DNA of 24,452 bases from CAZHGD01 sp964531735 (lineage in GTDB: Bacteria > Armatimonadota > UBA10988): NCBI GenBank assembly GCA_964531735.1, contig CAZHGD010000114.1, positions 1 to 24,452 of the forward strand, given 5' to 3'. The notes below the pieces were generated by a model, which saw nothing but the letters and a program-made list of their open reading frames with translations, made no database searches and was not told the origin of the DNA. Position numbers and translations under genes: made by a program. Below, piece after piece: positions 1 through 8,013 of this stretch. Within the stretch, counting starts at the first letter, position 1; every line of letters begins with the position of its first letter.

Positions 1-165
1 TCATGGTCTCAGGGCGTGGCCCGCCTCATGGGGACTACTCAGGGCAAGCTCTGGTCTGGTCTACAATCAGGTTCGTGCGGTATTAGCTTGCCCACCGGTG
101 GCCACCGTGTGTTCTGGCCTTCGGCTCCGCCCACACCCGTGCCCGACACAACCGGCAGGACAGGC

Positions 166-1230
166 TCAGCCAGCAGGCAGTGGACCGGCGCCTATGTTGT
201 CCAGTTCGGCCGTGATCAGGTCGATCACCTTGTGCCGGGACTGCTCGGGCCTCCAGTCGAGGGCGGCAAGCAAGCCGGAGAACTCCTCATCGAACTCACT
301 GATCTGGGCTCGGACAGTCGGTGCGTGCCGGGTGAAGATCGTCTGCTGGTACCCAGTACCGAACCGGCTATAGGCCGCTTGGGCCAGGAACAGGTCGCCC
401 ACGAGCGTGACGTTCCGGCGACCAACTCCCCGGTGCGTGACGATCTGGCATCGGTCGTCTGCAATGCCCTCGAGGAACGCCCGTAGCACACGCAGGCGGC
501 TCTGGCGCCCCGTGGGCCCATAGCGCCTGAAGGGGTAGGAGATGTCGACGATCAGCCGACAGCCCTCCGCGGCAGCATGGGCCATGAGCGCCAGACGCTC
601 GTCGCGCAGACACCGGTAGTAGCTCAGCTCCCTGGTTGTGCCGTGGTAGCTGGCCTCCCAGACGGGATCGTCGGGCAGAGCGTCCGGGATGTGGAAAGAC
701 GACAGGCCGCCCTTCTGTCGGACGGTACCAAGCCGCTGCATGCTCACCGCTGCATTCGCGTAGCCGGCCATCAGCACAGCGCGGGCGCGGCTGTCACTGG
801 CGCACTCGTACAGCGGCGGCCGGTCCCGGACTGCCTGCTCAACAACCGCCTCGAGCTGAGCGCGTGGGAAGGCAGCCCTCAGGTCGGGCGCTTGCGGATC
901 GAGGCGGATACCCAGGATGGCCTCGACAATGCCGCGCGGCGGCAGTTCGCCGGTGCTCAGCACCACCGGCACGACCGGCACGTTCAGGGCACTGGCGCAG
1001 CCGATCTCCTGATGCACCCAGGCGCATTTGGACGGCTCCGGCGTGAGCAATGGCAGGAACACGTGGGCGTGCGCGATGGCGGTCCTGACCTGCTCCCAGA
1101 CCGGCATGCCAACGCAGAAGTCCTGGTCCCAGATGGGGTCCAGGCCGTTGTCGCGCAGTGCCTGCACGATCCGGCCGGCGATCGCGGACTCGCTGTGCGA
1201 GTAGCTGACAAACACCCTGAGTGAACACAC
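166..1230 (-). CDS. TIR-domain protein with uncharacterised C-terminal region
   Basis: Encodes 354 residues from a GTG start. An in-frame stop lies 54 bases upstream and there is no in-frame ATG, so GTG 1230 is the best start; the ribosome site is only a weak AGAGAAG. Residues 1-130 form a TIR domain: the first strand reads RVFVSYSHSES, followed by a BB-loop-like DFCVGMPVW. The segment around SKCAWVHQE places a Trp (W71) and a Glu (E75) where NAD-cleaving TIR domains carry their catalytic Glu. Residues 165-345 match no family I know; they include LIVDISYP and NVTLVGDLFLAQA and look alpha/beta. Bacterial TIR proteins commonly act as NADases or cyclic-nucleotide makers in antiphage defence, so that role is plausible but inferred. 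No Thoeris or other defence partner is visible on the right; the left neighbour is outside the window. The TIR identity is firm, the function is not. Confidence 0.85.
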   Translation of the reverse strand: MCSLRVFVSYSHSESAIAGRIVQALRDNGLDPIWDQDFCVGMPVWEQVRTAIAHAHVFLPLLTPEPSKCAWVHQEIGCASALNVPVVPVVLSTGELPPRGIVEAILGIRLDPQAPDLRAAFPRAQLEAVVEQAVRDRPPLYECASDSRARAVLMAGYANAAVSMQRLGTVRQKGGLSSFHIPDALPDDPVWEASYHGTTRELSYYRCLRDERLALMAHAAAEGCRLIVDISYPFRRYGPTGRQSRLRVLRAFLEGIADDRCQIVTHRGVGRRNVTLVGDLFLAQAAYSRFGTGYQQTIFTRHAPTVRAQISEFDEEFSGLLAALDWRPEQSRHKVIDLITAELDNIGAGPLPAG

Positions 1231-1311
1231 ATCGCTTCTCTGACCAACTGTCTCTCGAATCTTAGTGTAGTCACTCCGCGCTCACCGTGCTACTCCGTTA
1301 TCGGGTGTAGC

Positions 1312-1317
1312 TGTCAA
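1312..1317 (-). promoter_or_regulatory. possible -35 element upstream of the TIR gene
   Basis: A perfect TTGACA reads on the minus strand about 80 bases upstream of the TIR start. No good -10 lies 16-18 bases downstream; TACACT nearer the gene is a possible -10 but at the wrong distance for this hexamer. The intergenic stretch 1231-1397 otherwise holds only a 10-base palindrome CTCCATGGAG at 1329-1338. Confidence 0.2.
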
Positions 1318-1397
1318 GCGGCCATCCACTCCATGGAGGTGCTGGGCGCGCCACGGCCAACCACCCGCACGCCGCGCCGCCGCCGGAGGTGTCTCCC

Positions 1398-2801
1398 ATG
1401 GCCAAGGTCTACGTCCTCTTCTCGGTCCACACTGAGGATTGCATCAACCCCGTCACCGACGATGTGCCGTTGCGGCTGGCCGACGTCGCCAACCAGCATG
1501 GCTGTCAACTCGTGCCGAAGGTCACCACCGACAAGCTGCGCGCCTTGCGCCGCAACGGTCGCGACGATGTCGTCGCCGCGCTGAAGACGCAGGACGTCGG
1601 CTTCCACATGACCAACCACAGCTTCCCGCCGACCGTGCCCGTCTACACACAGGCCATGGGCTGGGACGAAGGCGTGCGCGAGTACGAGCGCGTCGAACGG
1701 GCCGGCTATGCCGAGTGGTGCGACACCTTCGGCGGACCAGCGCCCACCTACGCGCAGGGCACCGCGACCCCGTTCGCGTTCCCGGTCCTGCGGCGGTGGG
1801 GCATTGCCACCTACACCTGTTCGAGCTGCGTCAGCCTGGACGGCCGGCCGCACCACTACCAGGGCCTGCTCAAGCAGGACTGGGGCCCGCCGAACGGCTT
1901 CCACCTCGGCTATCGCATCACCGACGACGGGCTGGCCCCGCAGCTCGCTGCCGAGTTCGATGCGGTGTACGAGCCGCTGCAGCGGACCGGCGGCGGGCTG
2001 GTCAGCATCTCGTCGCACGAATGCGAGTGGGCGGCCCACGAGTTCTGGGACGAGAACTTCCGCCAAGGGCGGCTGGTGCTGCCGGCCGACTTCCGCGCGG
2101 CGCGGCTGAAGACGCCCGCCGAGACCGAGCGCGGCTACGCCAACCTGGCGGCACTGATTGAGCACATCCAGGCTCAACCCGACACCGAGATCATCTCGTC
2201 GCGCCGGCTGCACGAGCTGTACCGCGACCGGTTGGCGGGCGAGGACCTGGAGATTGGCGAGGTGGTCGCGCTGGCCCGGGCCGCCACCGACGAGATCACC
2301 TGGCAGCCGTTGCGCGGTCAGCACGTCTCGGCGGCCGAGACCTTCGGGCTGGTGGTCACGGCGCTGAGCGACTGGTTCGCCAGCGGCCGGCTGCCCGAGA
2401 CGGTGCCGCTGCGGTTCCTCGGCGGACCACCACGGCCGAGCGTGACCGCCCGGCCGGTGGCGCCACTCGACGCGGCGGTGCTGGCGCACGTGCTGGCCGA
2501 CGTGCGCGACTACCTGGACTGGTGGGAGCGCGTGCCGGCCGAAGCCTGGCGTGGCAACCAGGCCATCGCGCCGGCCGATCTGCTGGCCACGCTGGCGCAC
2601 GCGCTGGTCGCGCTGGCCGAGCACGGCGCACTGCCCGCGTCGCTGCCCATCGCCACCGGCCGGGTCACCTGCTGGCGCCACGCGCCCGAGGCCGCCGGCG
2701 TCAGCACCTGGCCGAGCTTCCCGGAGGACTTCGCGGACCACCACGGCGTGGCCATGGCGCGACTGCAGTGCTGGACGCTGAAGCCGGCGACCCTCGGTTA
2801 G
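1398..2801 (+). CDS. NodB-like polysaccharide deacetylase-fold protein with C-terminal repeats
   Basis: Encodes 467 residues. ATG 1398 is chosen because GGAGGTG (1385-1391) sits six bases before it; the earlier in-frame GTG lies inside that site. The N-terminal 270 residues look like a NodB/polysaccharide deacetylase barrel. HTED (residues 11-14) stands where the first Asp motif is expected, and H70-x3-H74 in GFHMTNHS matches the second metal motif; H207 in SISSHECEW may be a late active-site residue. No signal peptide, so probably cytoplasmic. The C-terminus carries two similar segments (about 312-342 and 392-422), each ending in G-x-LP-x3-P, reminiscent of pseudomurein-binding-type repeats. 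It is convergent with the oxidoreductase gene 38 bases downstream. The substrate is unknown; deacetylation of a sugar or glycan is inferred from the fold. Confidence 0.75.
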   Translation: MAKVYVLFSVHTEDCINPVTDDVPLRLADVANQHGCQLVPKVTTDKLRALRRNGRDDVVAALKTQDVGFHMTNHSFPPTVPVYTQAMGWDEGVREYERVERAGYAEWCDTFGGPAPTYAQGTATPFAFPVLRRWGIATYTCSSCVSLDGRPHHYQGLLKQDWGPPNGFHLGYRITDDGLAPQLAAEFDAVYEPLQRTGGGLVSISSHECEWAAHEFWDENFRQGRLVLPADFRAARLKTPAETERGYANLAALIEHIQAQPDTEIISSRRLHELYRDRLAGEDLEIGEVVALARAATDEITWQPLRGQHVSAAETFGLVVTALSDWFASGRLPETVPLRFLGGPPRPSVTARPVAPLDAAVLAHVLADVRDYLDWWERVPAEAWRGNQAIAPADLLATLAHALVALAEHGALPASLPIATGRVTCWRHAPEAAGVSTWPSFPEDFADHHGVAMARLQCWTLKPATLG

Positions 2802-2839
2802 GCGCCGGCTCCAGCGTCACCAGCGGGCGACAGGCCGCG

Positions 2840-3928
2840 CTACAGCACGAACTCGGGCACGTCCACCGGTGCGCCGCGCTGCTGGCGCGACACCTCGGTC
2901 ATCAGTCCGGCCGCGGTCAGGTTGAGGGCGTCCACCACGTCCACCGGCGGTTTCGTGTCGTCGATGATGGACCGTGCGAACTCCTCCAGCATCAACGGCG
3001 CGCCGCCGTCGTAGCTATCGTTGACCGCCTCGGCGGGCAGGTTCTTCCAGCCGTCCGGCAGGTAGTCGGCGTAGTTCCAAAGGCTTTCCCACTGGCCGCG
3101 CTCGGTGCGGCCGTGGACATGGATACGATGCTCCTCGCCCGGCGCCCGCGGCCCTTCGTAAGCGGCGCCCGTGCCCTGCAGGCCGTAGTAGGTGTAGTTG
3201 TTCGGCCGGTCGCTGAAGAAGTCGAGCCGAATGCGGATCTGCCGGCCGCTGACGGTCTCCAGCAGCACCGTGCAGGTGTCGTCGGCCAGCACCCAGTCGA
3301 CGTGATGCTGGCCCGAACCCATGCAGATGACGGTCTTGATGCGCTCGCCGAACAGGTCGTAGAGCGGGCCGAGGTCATGCGTCATGTAGTGGTGACCCAA
3401 CCGCATGGCCAGTTCGGCCGTCCGCCAGTTGTACGCCTGGTCCGGGTGGACCAGGCAGCCCTTCAGGTCCTGCACCTGCTCGGACTCGCCGTAGTACAAC
3501 TCGCCGAACAGGCCGGCCTGCACCATGCCCTTGACCACGGACCACGGCCGGTACCAGTTGTAGTTCTCGGCCATCATGTACTTGCGGCCCGAGTCGCGCA
3601 CGGCCTCCAGCAGCGCCCAGCACTGCTCCAGACTGGTCGCCGCCGTCACTTCGGAGAGGACGTGCTTGCCGGCCTGCAACGCCTGGATGGAGTGCTCCAC
3701 ATGGAGCGGCATCGGTGAAGCCACCACCACGGCGTCCACGTCGGAGTCGAGCAATGCGGCATAGCTGCTGTAGCCGTTCGGCACGCCGGTCGCGGCCAGC
3801 GAGGCGTTGAGACGCGCCTCGTCGCCATCGCACATGGCCACCAACTCGGCACTCGGCACATAGCGCAACGACCGCGCCAGACTGCCGCCGCGGCCGGCGC
3901 CCAACACACCGATCTTGACCTTGTCCAT
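2840..3928 (-). CDS. Gfo/Idh/MocA-family oxidoreductase
   Basis: Encodes 362 residues, a normal family length, from ATG 3928 with a weak GAGAG upstream. The N-terminal Rossmann fold starts KIGVLGAGRGG, a G-x-G-x2-G dinucleotide site. Two more typical landmarks follow: VVVASPMPLHVEHSIQAL and the AGKHVLSEV segment. In most relatives that last segment continues as EKP with a catalytic Lys; here it reads SEVTAA (E93, V94), so that Lys is absent. The C-terminal half is the usual alpha/beta sheet domain with GHHYMTHDLGPL (around 179-190), where His and Asp face the substrate in relatives. Family members oxidise or reduce sugars and cyclitols with NAD(P). It is divergent from the gene at 4068, with 139 bases between, and probably belongs to the surrounding carbohydrate cluster. 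The substrate cannot be read from sequence. Confidence 0.9.
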   Translation of the reverse strand: MDKVKIGVLGAGRGGSLARSLRYVPSAELVAMCDGDEARLNASLAATGVPNGYSSYAALLDSDVDAVVVASPMPLHVEHSIQALQAGKHVLSEVTAATSLEQCWALLEAVRDSGRKYMMAENYNWYRPWSVVKGMVQAGLFGELYYGESEQVQDLKGCLVHPDQAYNWRTAELAMRLGHHYMTHDLGPLYDLFGERIKTVICMGSGQHHVDWVLADDTCTVLLETVSGRQIRIRLDFFSDRPNNYTYYGLQGTGAAYEGPRAPGEEHRIHVHGRTERGQWESLWNYADYLPDGWKNLPAEAVNDSYDGGAPLMLEEFARSIIDDTKPPVDVVDALNLTAAGLMTEVSRQQRGAPVDVPEFVL

Positions 3929-4067
3929 CTGTTGCTCTCACGTCACCGGCGCACGGTTCGCCCTCGCCGCAACACGTCCTGCCCGGCCCGGATTGGGGAA
4001 GGGAAACCATCCGAAGGCACCAACCGGTCACCTAACGTGGACCGCACACGTGTTGGTAGCAGTGACT

Positions 4068-5819
4068 ATGGCAGCGGGAAATCGAAGCGTACTGGTCATC
4101 ATCGACAGCCGGCAGGCCGCCGCGCGGCGCGGCGCCGACCAGACCATCTTCGCCGCCCTGGACCACTTCGGCGTGGCCTGGGAAGTGCTGGACGGCGGCG
4201 ACTACATGGGCGCGATTCCGGCCTACGTCGCGCCGCGAGCGCTGTATGTCGTGGCGCACGACGGCGCCGCCGCCTGGCTCAAACCGGAGGTGGCCGGCGC
4301 CATCGCCACGGCGGTGACGGACGGCGCCGGCCTGGTCAGCTTCGACCGCGACCACGGCAACTGGCCGCAGGCCCTGCGTGACCTGCTGCCCGCCGAGACG
4401 GGCCAGGCCCGTACCGCCTCGTTCCGGTTCGCCGACCAGCCGCGGTTCATCACCAGCGGCCATGCCGGCGCCGAGGAGCTGACCACCGAGGCCGAGATCG
4501 CGGTGCTCACCCTACCCCGCGACGACCGCTGGCAGCCGCTCCTGACCGACGCCGATGGCCGGCCGGTCATCGCCTGCGGTGCCGCCGGCCAGGGCCGCGT
4601 GGTGGTGTTCGGCACTGGCGCGGAGCTATACGCGGAGGGCGTCTACGGCCATGTCCGCGGCATCGACGGCCTGATGTGGCGGTCGCTGGTCTGGGCCGCG
4701 GCGAAGCCGTTCCCGATGCGCTGCCTGCCGCCGTATGTCACGGCGCGCATGGACGACTGCAACGGCACCTACAACGCGTTCGCCTATGTCGACGTGATGA
4801 ACCGCTTCGGCTTCGGGCCGAACCTCGGCTTGTTCATCGACGAGATGGGCCCGACCGACTGGGCCGCCGCGAAGCGGCTGTTCGATGCGGGCGGTGCCGA
4901 CTTCTCGATGCACGCCTTCCGCGATGACTTCTACATGGCGCGCCAGGACTACCGGCCGTATGCCGTGCTGGCCGACAAGCCCGACCTGTCTGAGGGTGGC
5001 ACGAAGACGCTCTTCGAGGGGCTCTCGCTCGACCACGAGACCGGACTCGACCTGCCCGCGGCCACCGTGCAGCGCAACTTCGAGCGCCTGGACGAGGCCT
5101 TCGCGCGCGCGGGCATCCGGCACAGCCGCGTGCTCAACGCGCACTTCGGCGAAGTGGGCTGGTCCGCCGTGCCGGGCTTCCTCCAGCGCGGCGTGGACAT
5201 GCCGTGCAACAACTCGGCGCTGGGCCAGCTATACAGCAACCAGCCGGTCTGGCGGCCGCGGCCCTATGGCATTCGCGGTGCCACGGGGCGGCACGGGTTG
5301 ACCATCGACCGGTGCCCGCAGCACCCGGGCATGACGTTCATCAGCATGACCGTCTCGCACGTGGGCCGGACCCACATGGCCACCGACATCCTCAGCGGAC
5401 GGGTGCCGTTCCTCGGTGAGTCCGAGCACCCGAAGCTCGCCGAGGCGGCGCAGGCGGCCGGCGACAACATCAAGATCGGGCTCGACGCGCTGGCCTTTGG
5501 CCTGTTGTTCACGCACGAGGAGCGCATCAACGCCATCAGCCTGGACGACTGGGAGACCATCGTCACCTCGGCGATGCGCCAACTCGACGGCTGGGACGTC
5601 GAGTACGCCGAACGCGAGACGGTCGGCGTCATCTGCAAGCGGCTGCTCGACTCGCGGCTGGTGCGCGCCAACCTGACCGACCGCGGCCTGCTCTGCGAGG
5701 TGTGCGGCCAGACCGACGGACCGTCGCCGTTGACCATCTGGGACAACGAGGGCGACGGCTGCGTGCGGCGCCAGGTGGACGTGGAGCCGGTGGAGGGTTA
5801 CGCCGCCGTCACCGTCTGA
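4068..5819 (+). CDS. two-domain protein: amidotransferase-like N-terminus plus NodB-like deacetylase-fold C-terminus
   Basis: Encodes 583 residues from ATG 4068. The frame stays open upstream to 3915, but that part overlaps the divergent gene and reads like non-coding sequence; the chosen ATG has no clear ribosome site. Residues 5-215 look like a ThuA/GATase1-type alpha/beta domain: SVLVIIDSRQ at the start, then GAGLVSFDRDHGNW and GQGRVVVFGTGAELY. From 220 on, RMDDCNG (D229, D230) resembles the first Asp motif of polysaccharide deacetylases, and SMHAFRDDF (H282) and NAHFGE (H359) supply candidate metal or catalytic His. It shares this fold with the 1398 gene but not its sequence. It heads a two-gene unit with the ceramidase-like gene 30 bases downstream. 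Role inferred: hydrolysis or binding of a modified sugar. No signal peptide. Confidence 0.7.
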   Translation: MAAGNRSVLVIIDSRQAAARRGADQTIFAALDHFGVAWEVLDGGDYMGAIPAYVAPRALYVVAHDGAAAWLKPEVAGAIATAVTDGAGLVSFDRDHGNWPQALRDLLPAETGQARTASFRFADQPRFITSGHAGAEELTTEAEIAVLTLPRDDRWQPLLTDADGRPVIACGAAGQGRVVVFGTGAELYAEGVYGHVRGIDGLMWRSLVWAAAKPFPMRCLPPYVTARMDDCNGTYNAFAYVDVMNRFGFGPNLGLFIDEMGPTDWAAAKRLFDAGGADFSMHAFRDDFYMARQDYRPYAVLADKPDLSEGGTKTLFEGLSLDHETGLDLPAATVQRNFERLDEAFARAGIRHSRVLNAHFGEVGWSAVPGFLQRGVDMPCNNSALGQLYSNQPVWRPRPYGIRGATGRHGLTIDRCPQHPGMTFISMTVSHVGRTHMATDILSGRVPFLGESEHPKLAEAAQAAGDNIKIGLDALAFGLLFTHEERINAISLDDWETIVTSAMRQLDGWDVEYAERETVGVICKRLLDSRLVRANLTDRGLLCEVCGQTDGPSPLTIWDNEGDGCVRRQVDVEPVEGYAAVTV

Positions 5820-5849
5820 GCGGTGCGACGGACGCGAGGGAGAGATGGT

Positions 5850-7316
5850 ATGAGTACCCGGATCAAGCTGGGTTGGGCACAGCGCGACGTCACGCCGAAC
5901 CGGCCGGTGTCGCTCCGTGGGCAGTTCAACCTGCGCATCGCCACGCGGGTCAACGACCCGCTGACGCTGACCGCGCTGGCGATCGACAGCGGCGATGACC
6001 AGGCGATCATCGTGTCGCTGGACTCCTGCGCGGTGGACAAGGAAGTGCTCTGCCGCGCCCGCGAAGCACTGGGTGAGCAGTTGCCGGACTTCGACCCGCG
6101 CAAGCTGATCATCAGTGCCACGCACACCCACACGGCGCCGTTCGGCGGCGAGAGCGCCGGGCTGCAGAAAGACGCCGACTATGTGGCGGCGCTGCGCGAG
6201 CGCTATCCCGACTACCTGCCGGTGGCCGAATACAGCGTGGTGCTGACTGACGCGGTGATCGCCGCCGCCCGCGAGGCCTGGCAGCAGCGCGCCGAGGGTT
6301 CGCTCGGTTGGGGCTATGCCTATGCCGTGGTCGGCGAGAACCGACGGGTGCGCTACTTCGACGACCGTGCGGTCATGTACGGCAGCACCGCGGCGGCCGA
6401 CTTCTCGCACATCGAGGGCCATGTCGACCACAGCGTCAACCTGCTGTTCACCTACGACGCGGCGCAGCGGCTGACCGGTGTGCTGGTCAACCTGGCCTGC
6501 CCGTCGCAGGCCAGCGAGAGCGGCCAGGACTACGTCTCGGCCGACTTCTGGCACGATACGCGCGAGGAACTGCGCCGCCGGCACGGCGAGACGCTGTTCG
6601 TCCTGCCGCAGTGCTCCGCCGCCGGCGACCAGAGCCCGCATCGCCAGATCGCCGCCCGAGCCGAAGCGCGCATGTTGCAGCTCAAGTATGGCGAGGGTGT
6701 CGGCCGGCCGCTCAACGCGGCGCTCCGCCGCGACATCGCCCGCCGCATCGCCGACGCCGTGGACGATGCCGAACCGGCCGTGCGCGGCGACCGGCGCGAC
6801 CAGGTGGTCTGCCGCCACGTCTACCGCGACCTCGACCTGCCGCACTGGAACGTCACCGAAGCGGAGTTCGTGGCGCTGCAAGACGAGATCGCCGCGCTGG
6901 ACCGGCAACTGGCCGACCTCGGCGACAGCGATCCGCTCGGCTCGCCGGTGACCGCGACGCGCTGTCGCCGGGCCTGGTGCGAGCGGGCCGTCGCGCGGTA
7001 CCACAACCCGCCGGCCTGCCTGCCGGTCGACGTCAACGTCATCCGCCTCGGCGACATCGCCTTCGTCACCGCGCCGTTCGAGTACTACCTCGACTTTGGT
7101 GACCGCATCAAGGGCCGCTCGCCGGCCCTGCAGACGTTCATCGTGCAACTGGCCGGATCGCGCTTCGGCGGCGGTTCCTACCTGGCCACGGAGCGCGCGG
7201 CGGCCGGCCTGAGCTATGGCGCCGTGCCGGCCAGTTGCCGCGTCTCGCCAGCCGGCGGGCAGGTGATCGTCGACGCCGTGCTCGAGACGATGGGCGAGCT
7301 GTTCGCCGCCGACTGA
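5850..7316 (+). CDS. neutral/alkaline ceramidase-like hydrolase
   Basis: Encodes 488 residues. ATG 5850 follows GAGGGAGAG (5836-5844) by five bases, so it is preferred to the GTG at 5823. The opening GWAQRDVTP, the run SLRGQFNLR, and LIISATHTHTAP (THTHTAP at residues 91-97) are hallmarks of the neutral/alkaline non-lysosomal ceramidase family; the paired His are zinc ligands in characterised members. FVTAPFEYYLDFGDRIK and the GGGSYLATERAA stretch near the C-terminus also fit. There is no secretion signal and the protein is shorter than the animal and Pseudomonas enzymes (about 650-700 residues). Bacterial relatives like this one are common in carbohydrate clusters and their substrates are mostly unknown, so an amide of a sugar or lipid is only a guess. 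It is cotranscribed with 4068-5819 and followed by a strong hairpin. Confidence 0.8.
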   Translation: MSTRIKLGWAQRDVTPNRPVSLRGQFNLRIATRVNDPLTLTALAIDSGDDQAIIVSLDSCAVDKEVLCRAREALGEQLPDFDPRKLIISATHTHTAPFGGESAGLQKDADYVAALRERYPDYLPVAEYSVVLTDAVIAAAREAWQQRAEGSLGWGYAYAVVGENRRVRYFDDRAVMYGSTAAADFSHIEGHVDHSVNLLFTYDAAQRLTGVLVNLACPSQASESGQDYVSADFWHDTREELRRRHGETLFVLPQCSAAGDQSPHRQIAARAEARMLQLKYGEGVGRPLNAALRRDIARRIADAVDDAEPAVRGDRRDQVVCRHVYRDLDLPHWNVTEAEFVALQDEIAALDRQLADLGDSDPLGSPVTATRCRRAWCERAVARYHNPPACLPVDVNVIRLGDIAFVTAPFEYYLDFGDRIKGRSPALQTFIVQLAGSRFGGGSYLATERAAAGLSYGAVPASCRVSPAGGQVIVDAVLETMGELFAAD

Positions 7317-7323
7317 GCCCCGT

Positions 7324-7370
7324 CAGGCCGCCACCCTCGCCGGCCCACGCCTGACGAGGGTGGCGGCCTG
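7324..7370 (+). terminator. strong hairpin after the ceramidase-like gene
   Basis: A perfect 16-base-pair inverted repeat (arms 7324-7339 and 7355-7370, loop 15 bases) begins eight bases after the stop codon. The position fits a transcription terminator, but there is no T-run after it, so it may instead stop exonucleases or act with Rho. Read from the minus strand it would equally end a transcript arriving from the right. Confidence 0.6.
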
Positions 7371-7479
7371 GCTCAGTAGCTCTCGACCGGCCGCTCGTCG
7401 GCGATCGTGGCCATGGCGGCGAACCACAGCCTGCCCGACACCCGCGCCGAAGGCGCGCCCAGCCCCGACCACCCCCGTA

Positions 7480-7501
7480 GGGGCGCCGCTTGCTGCGCCC
7501 C
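7480..7501. repeat. short GC-rich palindromic element
   Basis: GGGGCGCCGC and its near-complement form a ten-pair stem with one mismatch and a two-base loop. It lies just before the phage-like coding sequence starts to look real. Similar short GC-rich palindromes occur as dispersed intergenic repeats in many genomes; whether this one is repeated elsewhere cannot be seen here. Confidence 0.35.
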
Positions 7502-7524
7502 ACGAAACCCGACCCGCCCGTGCC

Positions 7525-8013
7525 TTCAGCGAAGCGGCCGTCCAGGCCGCGGCGTCGCGCGTGCGCTCCGACCAGGCCGTCGCCGCCAGCGACTGGCAGG
7601 CGAGCATGTCCGGCCACCTGCAGGCCGCGCTGACCAACCTGCTGCGCCAGGTCGATGCCGCCGGCGGCGACCCCGAGCGGCTGTCCGCGGTGGCCGTGCC
7701 GGCCGAGCTGACGCAGCGTTGGTCGGCGGCCATCGGCGATTGGCTGGGGCAGGCCTGGTCGGCGGCGGCGCAGACGGCCGCCACCGAGTTCGGCGTCGCG
7801 CCGCAGGCGCCCACAGCGGCGCTCAGCGCGCGTGCGGCGGTCCTGGCCGACCACCTGGCCGAGTCGGCCCGGTTCGAGGTCGTCGGCGCCGCCCTGCGCG
7901 GCGACACGCTCGACCAGCTCGCGGCGCGCTACGGTGACCTGGTCGGCCGGCGGCTGACCACCGACCTGACGGCGGCGGCCCAGGATATCGCCGGCGAGAT
8001 CGGCAATGGCTGA
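7525..8013 (+). pseudogene. phage head morphogenesis (Mu F-like) N-terminal part, probably 5'-truncated
   Basis: The frame is open from 7360, but only from about 7525 does it read like protein: Ala-rich helices with ASDWQASMSGHLQAALTN and RWSAAIGDWLGQAWSAA. The only in-frame ATG in this part is at 7606, without a ribosome site, so the original 5' end is probably lost. The composition and the final LTTDLTAAAQDIAGEIGNG resemble the helical N-terminal half of phage minor head proteins of the Mu F/SPP1 gp7 type. The missing C-terminal half follows in another frame at 8006, with an 8-base overlap (ATGGCTGA). Either one gene was broken by a frameshift, or two coupled genes encode one protein. The assignment rests mostly on the downstream frame; alone this part would be unrecognisable. 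Confidence 0.5.

Noticed and set aside
1314..2744. 476-codon minus-strand open frame opposite the NodB-like gene
   Set aside because: The opposite strand has a strong ribosome site and NodB metal motifs; this frame has none.
3915..4067. N-terminal extension of the 4068 gene
   Set aside because: It would overlap the divergent oxidoreductase start, lacks a ribosome site, and its composition (Cys, Arg, Pro) is not like the rest of the protein.
5229..7148. Very long minus-strand open frame (639 codons) opposite the two carbohydrate genes
   Set aside because: It is rich in Arg, Gly, Val and His with no domain pattern, and lies opposite two well-supported genes. High GC removes stops from shadow frames.
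7360..7524. N-terminal part of the open frame leading into the F-like fragment
   Set aside because: It passes through two hairpins and reads as Arg/Pro/Ser-rich noise, so it is not counted as coding.
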